Source of the DNA: Oerskovia jenensis
GTDB taxonomy: Bacteria; Actinomycetota; Actinomycetes; Actinomycetales; Cellulomonadaceae
Assembly: GCF_016907235.1 (NCBI RefSeq)
Contig: NZ_JAFBBO010000001.1
Location: 1,798,001 to 1,862,000, forward strand
Direction of reading: 5' to 3'
DNA: 64,000 nucleotides
A program made the position numbers and the translations under genes. The notes beneath the pieces are model-generated. The model did not search any database. It saw only the letters and a program-made list of their open reading frames with translations, and was not told where the DNA came from. This document shows, in pieces, positions 1 to 8,916 of the stretch (within the stretch, counting starts at the first letter, position 1; each line of letters begins with the position of its first letter).

Positions 1-1042
1 CACCACGGTCACGACGACCTTCACCGACGACGCGCGGATCAACCTCGCCGAGGAGAAGCTGCCGGGTGCCTACGTCGTCGTGCAGGACGGGCTCATCGTC
101 AGCTCGGCGCTCCCCCTTCCGGAGACCACAGGCACTCTCGCCCCAGAGCCGGGGTCGTCGATCTCCTGGGAGATGAGTATCGACTCGTTCGCGTCCTGCG
201 ACCCCGAAGGGCTCGACGACCACTCGCCCTCGATGCTGCCCGGCGACTACCAGCTGTTCGCGCTGTACCGGTTCCAGCTCGACTCCTGGGCGCACATCCA
301 GCCCGACGGCTCCGTGGGGCCGGAGACGACAGGGTCGCTGTTCGACGGCTGGCTCGTATCGGAGCCCGTCCCCTTGACGGTTACTGCCGAGCCCGACCCC
401 GCTCCGATCGAGGTCCGTGACGTGATCGGCGACGACGACTCGGCGGTCTTCGAGGCCCTCCGAGGTGCGGCGACGACGGGCGTCCCGGCCGCCGTGGACC
501 TCGCATTCGTCGTGACCTCGGACTGGCAGGTCGTCGAGGTCGTCGAACAGGGCGAGACCCGACGACTGACGCTGCCCGCCAAGGCTGAAGACCTCGGCCG
601 CGATCGCACCACCAGCGACGACGGCTGGGCCATGGAAGTGCACGGCGGCTCGCTCTTCTCCGACGCGTTCACGAGCTCCTGGCCGTCCAACCGCCTCGTC
701 GGGACATACGAGGTGGTGCTCGACGAATCGGGAGACCAGCCGACCTTCACCCTCCGAGTCCTCGACGGCGGGACCCCAGCCACGGCTCCTCCCACGAGAG
801 ACGGCGAGATCTGCGAGGCCATCACCGAGTCGGTCACGACCCGCTCTGCCTATCCGGCCGACCTGGCCGCCGATCTCCGGTATCTCGTCGATCACCCCGT
901 ACCGGGCGACAGGTCCCCCCGGCACGACGAGATCCGGGCACGGTGGATCGACTCGCCGCGGGTCTGGTGGGCGATGCAGATCGATGTGGCGACCCGGAGC
1001 ATCGACCCGGTCCCGCTCGCCAAGATCCTGCAGGTCTGCTAG
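1..1042 (+). CDS. 3' part of a secreted-type protein of unknown function (5' end outside window)
   Basis: The frame that is open at the left edge (first full codon at base 2) runs to a TAG at 1040-1042, so this is a gene lacking its start; the GTG at 80 is only an internal codon. The first ~115 residues visible (TTVTTTFTDD..., QDGLIVSS, PGDYQLFALYRF, WLVSEPVPLTV) match the layout of the C-terminus of the gene at 1717-3105 (TVTVELTQ, KDGLIVANG, PGDYLLSAYKPY, ALVAEPIPFTI), so the two are paralogues. The remaining ~215 residues have no counterpart there and I do not recognise them. A likely role as partner of another sigma factor to the left is inference. Confidence 0.75.
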   Translation, partial: TTVTTTFTDDARINLAEEKLPGAYVVVQDGLIVSSALPLPETTGTLAPEPGSSISWEMSIDSFASCDPEGLDDHSPSMLPGDYQLFALYRFQLDSWAHIQPDGSVGPETTGSLFDGWLVSEPVPLTVTAEPDPAPIEVRDVIGDDDSAVFEALRGAATTGVPAAVDLAFVVTSDWQVVEVVEQGETRRLTLPAKAEDLGRDRTTSDDGWAMEVHGGSLFSDAFTSSWPSNRLVGTYEVVLDESGDQPTFTLRVLDGGTPATAPPTRDGEICEAITESVTTRSAYPADLAADLRYLVDHPVPGDRSPRHDEIRARWIDSPRVWWAMQIDVATRSIDPVPLAKILQVC

Positions 1043-1054
1043 CCGTGGCCGGAG

Positions 1055-1087
1055 GGCCGTGCGTTGCTTGCACAGCGGCGCACGGCC
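1055..1087 (+). terminator. stem-loop after the first gene
   Basis: Arms GGCCGTGCG (1055-1063) and CGCACGGCC (1079-1087) are perfect complements around a 15-nt loop, 13 bases after the stop codon. There is no U-tract, as is usual in very GC-rich actinobacteria. It may equally protect the 3' end of the mRNA. Confidence 0.45.
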
Positions 1088-1171
1088 CCGCTCCGGCTTC
1101 ACCCCAACGTTTCGTCGGTGGTGCTCGTTGAGAGCGGTGACAGGGCACGCTGATCGACGCAGGAGGACTTC

Positions 1172-1720
1172 ATGGCCCGTTGGGAACAGGTGCTGGACGA
1201 GATCGTCCGCACCCGTCGGAGAGCGCTCGTGGGGTACGCGTACCTCCTGTGCGGCGACCTGCGGGAGTCGGAGGACCTCGTCCAGGAAGGACTCGTGCGC
1301 ACGTTCCGGCGCGGACGTGCCGCGATCGACTTCCAGCTCGCCGAGAGCTACGTCCGCAAGGCGATCCTCACGACCTACCTCGACGGGTTCCGACGACGAC
1401 GCCACTGGGAAGGCGTCCGACACCTGTTCACCGGGTCGGACGAGCCCGAGACGACCGGCCCCGGAACCCCCGCCGCCACGGACGCCCGCCTCGACGTGCA
1501 GAAAGCACTCATGACGCTCTCACCCCGCGAACGCGCATGCGTCGTCCTGCGCTTCTACTCCGACCTCACGGTCCGCCAGGTCGCCGACCAGCTCTCCCTC
1601 AGCGAAGGCACCGTCAAGCGCTACCTGAGCGACGCGAACAGCAAGCTCGCAGCCTGCCTCGGCCCGATCGACACGCCGTCCGACGACCTCGACGTCACTC
1701 CCCTGGGAGGAGCCCGATGA
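1172..1720 (+). CDS. ECF RNA polymerase sigma factor, SigE-family type
   Basis: A 182-residue sigma-70 family protein of extracytoplasmic-function size. Region 2 is at about residues 15-75 (LVGYAYLLCGDLRESEDLVQ, then QEGLVRTFRR), and region 4 with its helix-turn-helix at about 110-160 (LSPRERACVVLRFYSDLTV, then LSLSEGTVKRYL). An AGGAGG at 1161-1166 sits 5 nt before the ATG and fixes the start. The stop overlaps the next start as ATGA, so the sigma factor and the following membrane protein should be translated together, the usual arrangement of a sigma factor and its controller. Target promoters are not visible. Confidence 0.9.
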   Translation: MARWEQVLDEIVRTRRRALVGYAYLLCGDLRESEDLVQEGLVRTFRRGRAAIDFQLAESYVRKAILTTYLDGFRRRRHWEGVRHLFTGSDEPETTGPGTPAATDARLDVQKALMTLSPRERACVVLRFYSDLTVRQVADQLSLSEGTVKRYLSDANSKLAACLGPIDTPSDDLDVTPLGGAR

Positions 1721-3105
1721 ACGACAAGCACCTGCCACCGACTCCCCTGCACCTCGACACCGCCTTCTCCGACATCGCCGCCAGCGCGGGCGCCGCCGCC
1801 ACCGACGGAACCACCGGGACCCTCGAGGTCCGCCGCCTCGTCAAGCGATCCCGCCGCCAGCGCGCCACCGCCCTGGGAGCGAGCGGATTCGTCGTCCTGG
1901 GCCTCGCAGGCATCGGACTCTCCGGACTCCTCACCCCGGCACCCATCGAGATCCTCCCCGCTCCCCCGATCACCCCCTCACCCACGACGAGCGTCGAACC
2001 CCTCAGCGGGACCTTCGCACCCGTGTGCGGTGACGACCTCTCGGAGGTCCTCGCCACCACCACCCCCCTGACGCTCGCGCCCAACGGCGCGACGAGCCGG
2101 CCCTTCGACCTGGCCAGCACGAGCGACTCCGCTCTCACGATCGGCTCCCCCGGCCGCGTCGCCGTCCACCTGATCGACGCCGAGGGCGACGTCGTCGCGA
2201 TCCCCACGACCGACGAGGCACCGGCCGAGGAGTCCCCGGCTCGTCTCGACCTGGACCCCGGCGAGACGGCCGACCTGTGGCCGTCCGACGTCGCGGCGTG
2301 CGACACCGCACCCCTCGCGGCCGGGACGTACTCGGCCATCGGCACCGTGACGGCCGAGATCACGCCCGCGCACGGGACCCCGGCGGCGGCGACCGTCGTC
2401 GGCGGCCCCTGGACCGTCACGATCGACGACACCGGCAGGCTCACGAGCATCGCCGGGGTCGCGATCGACGACGAGCCCACGACGAGCCCGCCCCCGACGG
2501 CCACCGACGCCGAGCCCCCCGCAGGCCCCGTCAACCCTGGCGGCTTCGCGTCACCCACGTTCACCTTCCCCGGTCTTCTGGGGGCGCCGGAGGATGAGTA
2601 CCAGGATGTCGGCATGTGCCTCGCCCCCGCGCTCACACCCACCAAGGGTGAGGCGCTGGGACAGCTGAAGTTCGGCCAACCCGATGTGACGGTCGTGAGC
2701 GGTTCGACCGTGACCGTGGAGTTGACTCAGTCAGCAGTGCCCAATGCCAGGGTCGACGACGCCGAGTTCGGGGGGCTGGTCTTCTGGAGCCTCACGAAGG
2801 ACGGACTGATTGTCGCCAACGGCATGCGAATCGATGACCAGCGGCGGAACACTCACCTCGACGAGCAGACGCCCGTCAGGGAACAATTCGAGGTCGTTCC
2901 TCGATCGTGCGCCACGCCGGACAGCCCGAACCTGCCACCGGGTGACTACCTGCTCTCTGCCTACAAGCCCTACAGGGTGTCGGCCTACTCGCTCCGTCTT
3001 CAGGACGGCACGTGGGGGCCCGTCAACAGCGCCATGCAGTCCAGTCCACCCTTCTTCTTCGACGGGGCACTCGTGGCCGAACCCATCCCCTTCACGATCA
3101 GGTAG
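1717..3105 (+). CDS. single-pass membrane protein, probable sigma-factor partner with large extracytoplasmic part
   Basis: The ATG at 1717 lies in the ATGA overlap with the sigma gene; 462 residues. The layout is a ~50-residue basic cytoplasmic part ending LVKRSRRQRA, one hydrophobic segment (about 51-72, GFVVLGLAGIGLSGLL), then a Pro/Thr-rich outer region of nearly 390 residues. No zinc anti-sigma HxxxCxxC motif is present, so calling it an anti-sigma factor rests on position and topology only. The last ~110 residues are paralogous to the truncated gene at 1-1042. Longer frames upstream of 1717 overlap the sigma factor and are not used. Confidence 0.75.
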   Translation: MNDKHLPPTPLHLDTAFSDIAASAGAAATDGTTGTLEVRRLVKRSRRQRATALGASGFVVLGLAGIGLSGLLTPAPIEILPAPPITPSPTTSVEPLSGTFAPVCGDDLSEVLATTTPLTLAPNGATSRPFDLASTSDSALTIGSPGRVAVHLIDAEGDVVAIPTTDEAPAEESPARLDLDPGETADLWPSDVAACDTAPLAAGTYSAIGTVTAEITPAHGTPAAATVVGGPWTVTIDDTGRLTSIAGVAIDDEPTTSPPPTATDAEPPAGPVNPGGFASPTFTFPGLLGAPEDEYQDVGMCLAPALTPTKGEALGQLKFGQPDVTVVSGSTVTVELTQSAVPNARVDDAEFGGLVFWSLTKDGLIVANGMRIDDQRRNTHLDEQTPVREQFEVVPRSCATPDSPNLPPGDYLLSAYKPYRVSAYSLRLQDGTWGPVNSAMQSSPPFFFDGALVAEPIPFTIR

Positions 3106-3153
3106 AGGTCGTGAAGGCGACCTCTCTGTGAGGTCCACAGGAGAGCCCGCATG

Positions 3154-3186
3154 ACCGTGACGGCCCCGATCGGGGGTCGTCACGGT
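3154..3186 (+). terminator. stem-loop after the sigma/partner operon
   Basis: Outer arms ACCGTGAC and GTCACGGT enclose a second self-complementary core CCCCGATCGGGG, about 50 bases after the stop at 3105. It separates the operon from lysX. Confidence 0.5.
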
Positions 3187-3302
3187 CGCGTTCGCAGGAG
3201 CGCCTCTGCCGGGACGCGCCGGGCGCGCCCGTCCCGCTCCACCTCTCGCATCCCCCGCTCCTGCGCTTGAATGAGTGCACCGACCTGCACCAAGGAGCAC
3301 GC

Positions 3303-6300
3303 ATGCCCCGCTCGACCTCCCTCTCCCGCACCTCCGCCCCTCCCTGGGCGGAGACCGTCGCCTCGTGGGCGGGGAGGATCGTGCAGGCCGTGGCCTTCTG
3401 GCTCGTGCTCGCGCTGATCCTGCTGCTGTTCGCCCCCGGGTTCGTCCGGACCGTCAGCGACTGGCTGGCGGTCCTGAACATCCCCACCTTCCCGAGCGTG
3501 TTCTCGGTGGTCCTGGTCGGGGTGATCGCGAGCGGGCTGCTGCGGCGCCAGCGCGCCGCCCTGTGGTTCGTCGTGATCGTGTGGCAGTTCCCGGTCGCGG
3601 TGCTGGGGCTCGCGGTGGGCCTGCTGTGGGTCTTCGACGAGGACAAGCAGGCACTGCGCTCGGACGGCCTGGTCCTGACGCCGTTGGAGATCGCGTCCTG
3701 GATCGTCGCCGTCGCGGCCGTGATCCTGCTGATCGCGGCCCGCTCCGCGTTCCCTGCCAGGGTCAGCAAGGGCGCGTGGTGGCGGGCGATCCTCGTGCTC
3801 GTGGGCGGCGTCGCGGTGTCGGCCTTCCTGACGCTCCTTCTGCTGGAGGTCTTCCCGCACACGTTGCACGGGATGCGCAACCGGGTGAACTGGAGCCTGT
3901 CGGTCGCTCTCGGCCTCAAGCCCAGCGACTACCCGCTGCACGCCGACGGCTCGGGTCCCGGGTGGCTCGCGCTCGTCGCGGGCCTGATCTCGGCGCTCGC
4001 CCTGGTGCTCGCGATCGCGGTCTTCATGCGCTCGGCCCCGCACGACGCCAAGGTCGAGGCGGCCGACGAGCTCGCGGTGCGCAAGCTCCTGCTCGAGTTC
4101 CCGAGCGACGACTCGCTCGAGTACTTCGCGACGCGCTGGGACCGCAGCGCGATCTTCTCGCACGACCAGCGGGCCGCGATCTCCTACCGCGTCATCTCGG
4201 GCGTGTGCCTCGCGGCGGGCGACCCGATCGGGGACAAGGCGAGCTGGCCCGACGCGATCGAGCAGTGGCGCGCGCACGCCCGACGCTTCGGCTGGGTGCC
4301 CGCCGTCCTGTCGACGAGCGAGCTGGGCGCCAAGGCGTTCCAGGCCGTGGACCTGCACCCGATCGCGCTGGGCGACGAGGCGATCATCAACACGCGGACG
4401 TTCACGCTCGAGGGGCCGGCGATGCGGTCGGTGCGGCACGCGGTCGCGCGCCCCGAGCGTGAGGGCTACCGGGTGCTGGTCCGGCGCCAGGCCGAGATCC
4501 CGGTCGACGAGCTCGCGACCCTGGTCGCCGCGGCCGACGAGTGGCGGCACGGCGAGGAGCGCGGCTTCTCGATGTCGCTCAGCCGTCTCGGGGACGCGGC
4601 CGACCCGCGCGAGATGATCGTCTCCGCGCACGACGCCGACGGGAACCCTCGCGGGCTCCTCGCGTTCGTGCCGTGGGGTCGTCGCGGTCTGTCGCTCGAC
4701 GTGATGCGCCGCCACCCGGAGGCCGTCAGCGGCGTCACCGAGCTCATGGTGACCGAGCTCGTCAAGGCCGGCCGCGGCGCGGGCGTCGACCGCATCTCGA
4801 TGAACTTCGCGATGTTCCGTGGCTCGTTCGAGCAGGGGGCGCGTATCGGCGCGACGCCGATCCAGCGCTTCAACCGCCGCGTGCTGCTCATCGCGTCGCG
4901 GTTCTGGCAGCTCGACTCGCTGTACAAGTCGAACGAGAAGTACCTGCCGGACTGGAAGCCGCGCCTGCTGTGCTTCCAGAACGCGGGCCAGCTCACGCAG
5001 GTCATCTTCGCGGTGGGCCAGGCCGAGGGCTTCCTGCCGAACACCCCGAACCTCTTCCACCGCCGCGACCGCTCGCCGGACCTGCACCGGCCCGAGGTCT
5101 CCGCAGCCTTCGCAGAGGCCGTGCGAGCCCAGGAGACCGCGCTGCTCACGGTCTCGGCGCCCACGCGTCGCCTGACCGAGCAGCAGGCCACGCGTCACGC
5201 CAAGCTCGGCGTGCTGCGCGCGGCGGGTATGGAGCCCTACCCCGTCTCGGTCCCGCGCACGGTCTCGATCGGCGAGGCGGTGCGCCAGGGCGTGTCGCTC
5301 GGCCCGGCACGCACCACCTCGGGGCACGACGGCGCCGCACCGGCCGGGGCGAGCGCGTCGCCTGGCGACGTGACCACCCCGGGCGACCTGTCCGTCGTCG
5401 GGCGCGTGGTGCGGCTGCGCGACCACGGCGGCGTGATCTTCGCGGACCTGCGCGAGGGGACGGACGAGATCCAGGTCATGTTCACGGCGGACCGCCCCGG
5501 GCCGGACCTCGCGCTCTGGCGACGCGCGGTCGACCTGGGCGACCAGGTGAGCGTCACGGGGGACCTGACCCGCAGCCGCCGTGGCGAGCTGTCGCTGCAC
5601 GCGAGCGCCTGGCAGATGGCGTCCAAGGCCCTGACGTCGCCGCCCGACAAGCACCGCGGCCTCGCCGACGCCGAGGCCAAGGTCCGGCTCAAGCACATGG
5701 AGCTGGCCCTCGACACCCGGACCGCGCAGATCCTGCGCGGACGCAGCAAGGCCGTGAAGTCCCTGCGCGACTCGCTCGCGGCCCGCGACTTCATCGAGGT
5801 CGAGACCCCCATCCTGCAGCGCGTGCACGGCGGCGCGAACGCCCGGCCCTTCACGACGCACATCAACGCGTACGACCTCGACCTGTACCTGCGCATCGCA
5901 CCCGAGCTGTTCCTCAAGCGGCTCGCGATCGGCGGCGTCGGGCGGGTCTTCGAGCTGGGCCGCAACTTCCGCAACGAGGGCGTCGACGCGACCCACAACC
6001 CCGAGTTCACGTCGCTCGAGGCGTACCAGGCGTACGGCGACTACACGACCATGCGCGAGCTCACGCGCGACCTCATCGTCGAGGCCGCGATCGCGGTGCA
6101 CGGCGAACCGGTCTCCCGCCGGGCGGACGGGACCGTGGTCCGGCTCGACGGCGAGTGGCCCGTCCGTACCGTGCACGGGGCCGTGTCCGAGGCCGTGGGC
6201 CAGGAGGTCACCCCGGACACCCCGATGGCCACGCTGCAGGCGATCTGCGAGGACAAGGGCGTCCACTTCACGCCGGACATGACGCACGGGGCGATCGTGA

Positions 6301-6704
6301 CCGAGCTCTACGACGCGTTCGTCGAGGGGCAGACCGTCGAGCCGACGTTCTACACCGACTTCCCGCTCGAGACCTCGCCCCTGACGCGCACGCACCGCCG
6401 CGACCCGCGGCTCGCCGAGCGCTGGGACCTCGTGGCGTTCGGCGCCGAGCTGGGCACCGCCTACTCGGAGCTCATCGACCCCGTGGACCAGCGCGACCGG
6501 CTCACGCAGCAGTCGCTGCTCGCGGCCGCGGGGGACCCCGAGGCCATGGAGGTCGACGAGGAGTTCCTGTCCGCCCTGGAGTTCGCGATGCCGCCCACGG
6601 GCGGGCTCGGGATCGGGGTGGACCGCGTCTACATGATGCTCATCGGGGCGAGCATCCGCGAGACGCTCGCGTTCCCGTTCGTCCGCCCTTCGGCCCGCGG
6701 CTGA
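3303..6704 (+). CDS. lysX: bifunctional lysylphosphatidylglycerol synthetase / lysyl-tRNA synthetase (LysX)
   Basis: 1,133 residues, close to mycobacterial LysX. The N-terminal third has several membrane spans (about residues 20-230). A DUF2156/MprF-like lysyl transferase domain follows (about 250-560). The C-terminal half is a class II lysyl-tRNA synthetase: OB-fold anticodon domain from about 697 (VVGRVVRLRDHGGVIF), motif 2 at about 878 (FELGRNFRNEG) and motif 3 at about 1100 (GLGIGVDRVYMML). The fused enzyme charges tRNA with lysine and transfers lysine to phosphatidylglycerol, lowering membrane charge and giving resistance to cationic peptides. The start is the ATG 5 nt after AAGGAG (3292-3297). 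It is a single gene between two stem-loops. Confidence 0.95.
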   Translation: MPRSTSLSRTSAPPWAETVASWAGRIVQAVAFWLVLALILLLFAPGFVRTVSDWLAVLNIPTFPSVFSVVLVGVIASGLLRRQRAALWFVVIVWQFPVAVLGLAVGLLWVFDEDKQALRSDGLVLTPLEIASWIVAVAAVILLIAARSAFPARVSKGAWWRAILVLVGGVAVSAFLTLLLLEVFPHTLHGMRNRVNWSLSVALGLKPSDYPLHADGSGPGWLALVAGLISALALVLAIAVFMRSAPHDAKVEAADELAVRKLLLEFPSDDSLEYFATRWDRSAIFSHDQRAAISYRVISGVCLAAGDPIGDKASWPDAIEQWRAHARRFGWVPAVLSTSELGAKAFQAVDLHPIALGDEAIINTRTFTLEGPAMRSVRHAVARPEREGYRVLVRRQAEIPVDELATLVAAADEWRHGEERGFSMSLSRLGDAADPREMIVSAHDADGNPRGLLAFVPWGRRGLSLDVMRRHPEAVSGVTELMVTELVKAGRGAGVDRISMNFAMFRGSFEQGARIGATPIQRFNRRVLLIASRFWQLDSLYKSNEKYLPDWKPRLLCFQNAGQLTQVIFAVGQAEGFLPNTPNLFHRRDRSPDLHRPEVSAAFAEAVRAQETALLTVSAPTRRLTEQQATRHAKLGVLRAAGMEPYPVSVPRTVSIGEAVRQGVSLGPARTTSGHDGAAPAGASASPGDVTTPGDLSVVGRVVRLRDHGGVIFADLREGTDEIQVMFTADRPGPDLALWRRAVDLGDQVSVTGDLTRSRRGELSLHASAWQMASKALTSPPDKHRGLADAEAKVRLKHMELALDTRTAQILRGRSKAVKSLRDSLAARDFIEVETPILQRVHGGANARPFTTHINAYDLDLYLRIAPELFLKRLAIGGVGRVFELGRNFRNEGVDATHNPEFTSLEAYQAYGDYTTMRELTRDLIVEAAIAVHGEPVSRRADGTVVRLDGEWPVRTVHGAVSEAVGQEVTPDTPMATLQAICEDKGVHFTPDMTHGAIVTELYDAFVEGQTVEPTFYTDFPLETSPLTRTHRRDPRLAERWDLVAFGAELGTAYSELIDPVDQRDRLTQQSLLAAAGDPEAMEVDEEFLSALEFAMPPTGGLGIGVDRVYMMLIGASIRETLAFPFVRPSARG

Positions 6705-6721
6705 CGCCGGTCCGGCCCGCC

Positions 6722-6785
6722 GTGCCGACCTCGAGGTTCGTCAGGCAGGCTCGCGTGGTTGCCTGACGAACCTCGGGTCCGGCAC
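6722..6785. repeat. palindromic element, family 2 (GTGCCG...CGGCAC), convergent stem-loop
   Basis: Two 26-base arms, left 6722-6747 and right 6760-6785, pair almost perfectly (left begins GTGCCGACCTCGAGG, ends CAGGCA) around a 12-nt loop. It lies between convergent lysX and the small membrane gene and could terminate both. Both arms are closely similar to the element at 18714-18776. Confidence 0.8.
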
Positions 6786-6811
6786 GTGGCGTCCGCAGGC
6801 GGCGGAGCCGG

Positions 6812-7042
6812 TCAGCGCTGCGAGGCCCGTCGGAGCAGCGTGGCGAGCAGCATCCCGAGGGGCAGCGAGAGGATCGCGGCCGAGACCGCGTAGGGCGCGT
6901 CCGTCACCGCGCCGAAGGCTCCACCCCCGGCCCCGGTGGCGAGCACGAGCGCGACCATCGCGGTCGTCGCCCGCTCCCGCTTGAGGTGGTCGAGGACCAC
7001 TCCTGTCGCGGCTCCGAACACCACGGCGAACAGGTACAGCAT
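6812..7042 (-). CDS. small hydrophobic membrane protein, unknown
   Basis: 76 residues with two or three predicted membrane spans (about 1-17, 28-46, 53-70) and a basic tail RRASQR. The reverse ATG at 7042 has a GAGG-containing leader about 8 nt upstream. No family is recognised; DUF1269-like or phage-shock-type small proteins are possible but unsupported. It converges on lysX and is divergent from the M15 peptidase gene. Confidence 0.6.
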   Translation of the reverse strand: MLYLFAVVFGAATGVVLDHLKRERATTAMVALVLATGAGGGAFGAVTDAPYAVSAAILSLPLGMLLATLLRRASQR

Positions 7043-7328
7043 GATCGTCCCTCATTCCTGTCGGTGGTCGACCGCACCAACCATGACGTACCGGACAGCC
7101 CTCGGCGAGCCGGGGTTCGGGACCGCGTCGGGATCGGACGAGTTTTCCGCACCACCGTGCGGCCCCGACAGGATCGGCGACGGACGGGGTTCCGCGCATC
7201 GATAACGAACGAGTAACGTAGGCCGCGATCGGGCGCACGACGGACGGCAACGACCACTGGCTCCCGCACCACGCAGTCAGTGCCGACCTCCCGCCGGAGG
7301 CCGTCCCAGAGCACAGGAGTCACGTCAG

Positions 7329-8906
7329 GTGGAAACGTCCGCACCGGTCCAGCAGCGCCCGCACGGCGCCGCGCCGACCCCCACGCGGCGTCAACGTCAG
7401 GCCGAGCTTCGCGCGCGTGAGCTCGCCGCAGCCGGACTCGAAGGACGCCCCCACGTCGACCACCTGCAGGTCGAGCACCGGCACACCGGCGCTCCCCGCC
7501 CCGTGACGTCCGCCATGCAGCAGGTCCTGGTCGCGGCTCGCCCAGCCGCTCTCGCCCCCCTCCGGGTGCCGACGGCGGCCACCCCGGCCACCGCCCCCGC
7601 CCTGCATGCCCCGGCCCCGGCGGCAGCCGTCGCCGCTGCCCCGCGCACCGCCCTCTTCCCGCCGACCGGCATCCGGCGTGCAGCCGTCGAGGCCGTGGCG
7701 CCGCTCCAGACCCCGTCGGGAGAGATCCCGGTCGTCATGGTCCCCGCGCCGACCCCCCTGCGCTCGACGCCGACGCCCGTCGTCGCCGCCGACCCGGCTG
7801 TGGCCGACCCGACGCCCGTGCTCGTCGACCCGGTCTTCCCGCCCCTGAGCCGACGCGAGCGCAAGTCGGGCGCCCCCGCGACCGCCGCCACCCCGGTGGC
7901 CGCCCCCGCGACCCCGGCACGCGGCACGCTGTTCGGCTCGCGTCTCGTGGCCCGTGCCGCGACGGGTGCGGCGTTCGTCGGCGCCCTGGCGTGCGTGCCC
8001 ATGTTCATCCCCGGCACCGCGTCGGGCGACCTGGCCCCCGGTGGGCAGCGGGCAGACCTCGCCGACGGCGAGGGCGGCAGCACGCAGGCAGACGCCGGCA
8101 AGGACGAGATGATCGCCAAGGCGGAGGCCCTGCTGGCCCGTGCAGAGGCGTCCTCGAGCTCCACGCACGAGCTCGAGACCGCGCGTGCCGAGCTCCTCGC
8201 GCTCAAGGAGTCGATCCTCGCCGAGCGCAGCGAGGGCTCGCAGCGGGCTTCGCGCTCGAACGAGCGCACCTCGCTCGCGGACAGCACCGAGGTCGCCGAC
8301 ACGACGGCCACCCAGGACGAGGTGGCGACAGGCCCGGTCACGTCTGCGGACCTCGGCCAGGCGATGGACAAGATGGCCATGGAGCTCAACGACTTCGGCG
8401 AGCCGTCCAGGTCGGTCGTCACCCCGGCGCCCGCGACCCCGGCCGAGCTCGCGGCCGAGCGCCGTGTCCGTGCCGCGACCCTGCTCGACCAGTGCGGGTC
8501 GACCAACTTCGCCAACGGCAAGATCCCCGCGTCGGCGCTCACGTCGTTGTCGTTCGCCCCGAGCCACTCGCTGCGCTGCGACGCGGCAGCGATGCTCGAG
8601 GAGCTGTCCTCGGCGTACGCGCAGCGGTTCGGCTCGGCGATCCCCATGACGGACTCGTACCGCTCCTACCGGGAGCAGGTCTCGACCCGCGCCGCCAAGC
8701 CCGGCCTCGCGGCCGTCCCTGGAACGTCGAACCACGGCTGGGGCCTCGCGATCGACCTCGCGGCCCCGGCGTCGAGCCCGGGCTCGGCCCAGTACAAGTG
8801 GTTGCGCGCCAACGCCCCGCTGTACGGGTGGGACAACCCCGCGTGGGCTCGGCCGAACGGTTCGAAGCCCGAGCCCTGGCACTTCGAGTACGCGGCCGGC
8901 TGGTAG
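7329..8906 (+). CDS. membrane-anchored D-alanyl-D-alanine carboxypeptidase, VanY/M15 family
   Basis: 525 residues. A long Ala/Pro-rich cytoplasmic part (1-195) leads to one membrane span (about 200-222, AATGAAFVGALACVPMF) and a short coiled segment (about 258-300). The C-terminal M15B peptidase domain has the zinc signature SNHGWGLAIDL (His469, Asp476) and PWHFEY (His518). It would trim the terminal D-Ala of peptidoglycan stem peptides outside the membrane. The GTG at 7329 follows AGGAG (7315-7319) by 9 nt. The long low-complexity N-terminus is typical of actinobacterial members. Confidence 0.85.
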   Translation: METSAPVQQRPHGAAPTPTRRQRQAELRARELAAAGLEGRPHVDHLQVEHRHTGAPRPVTSAMQQVLVAARPAALAPLRVPTAATPATAPALHAPAPAAAVAAAPRTALFPPTGIRRAAVEAVAPLQTPSGEIPVVMVPAPTPLRSTPTPVVAADPAVADPTPVLVDPVFPPLSRRERKSGAPATAATPVAAPATPARGTLFGSRLVARAATGAAFVGALACVPMFIPGTASGDLAPGGQRADLADGEGGSTQADAGKDEMIAKAEALLARAEASSSSTHELETARAELLALKESILAERSEGSQRASRSNERTSLADSTEVADTTATQDEVATGPVTSADLGQAMDKMAMELNDFGEPSRSVVTPAPATPAELAAERRVRAATLLDQCGSTNFANGKIPASALTSLSFAPSHSLRCDAAAMLEELSSAYAQRFGSAIPMTDSYRSYREQVSTRAAKPGLAAVPGTSNHGWGLAIDLAAPASSPGSAQYKWLRANAPLYGWDNPAWARPNGSKPEPWHFEYAAGW

Positions 8907-8916
8907 CCGGCAGCCT

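Noticed and set aside
3180-6395. 1,071-codon open frame antisense to lysX
   Set aside because: Arg/Asp/Val-rich composition typical of antisense frames in high-GC genes; lysX on the plus strand has full family motifs.
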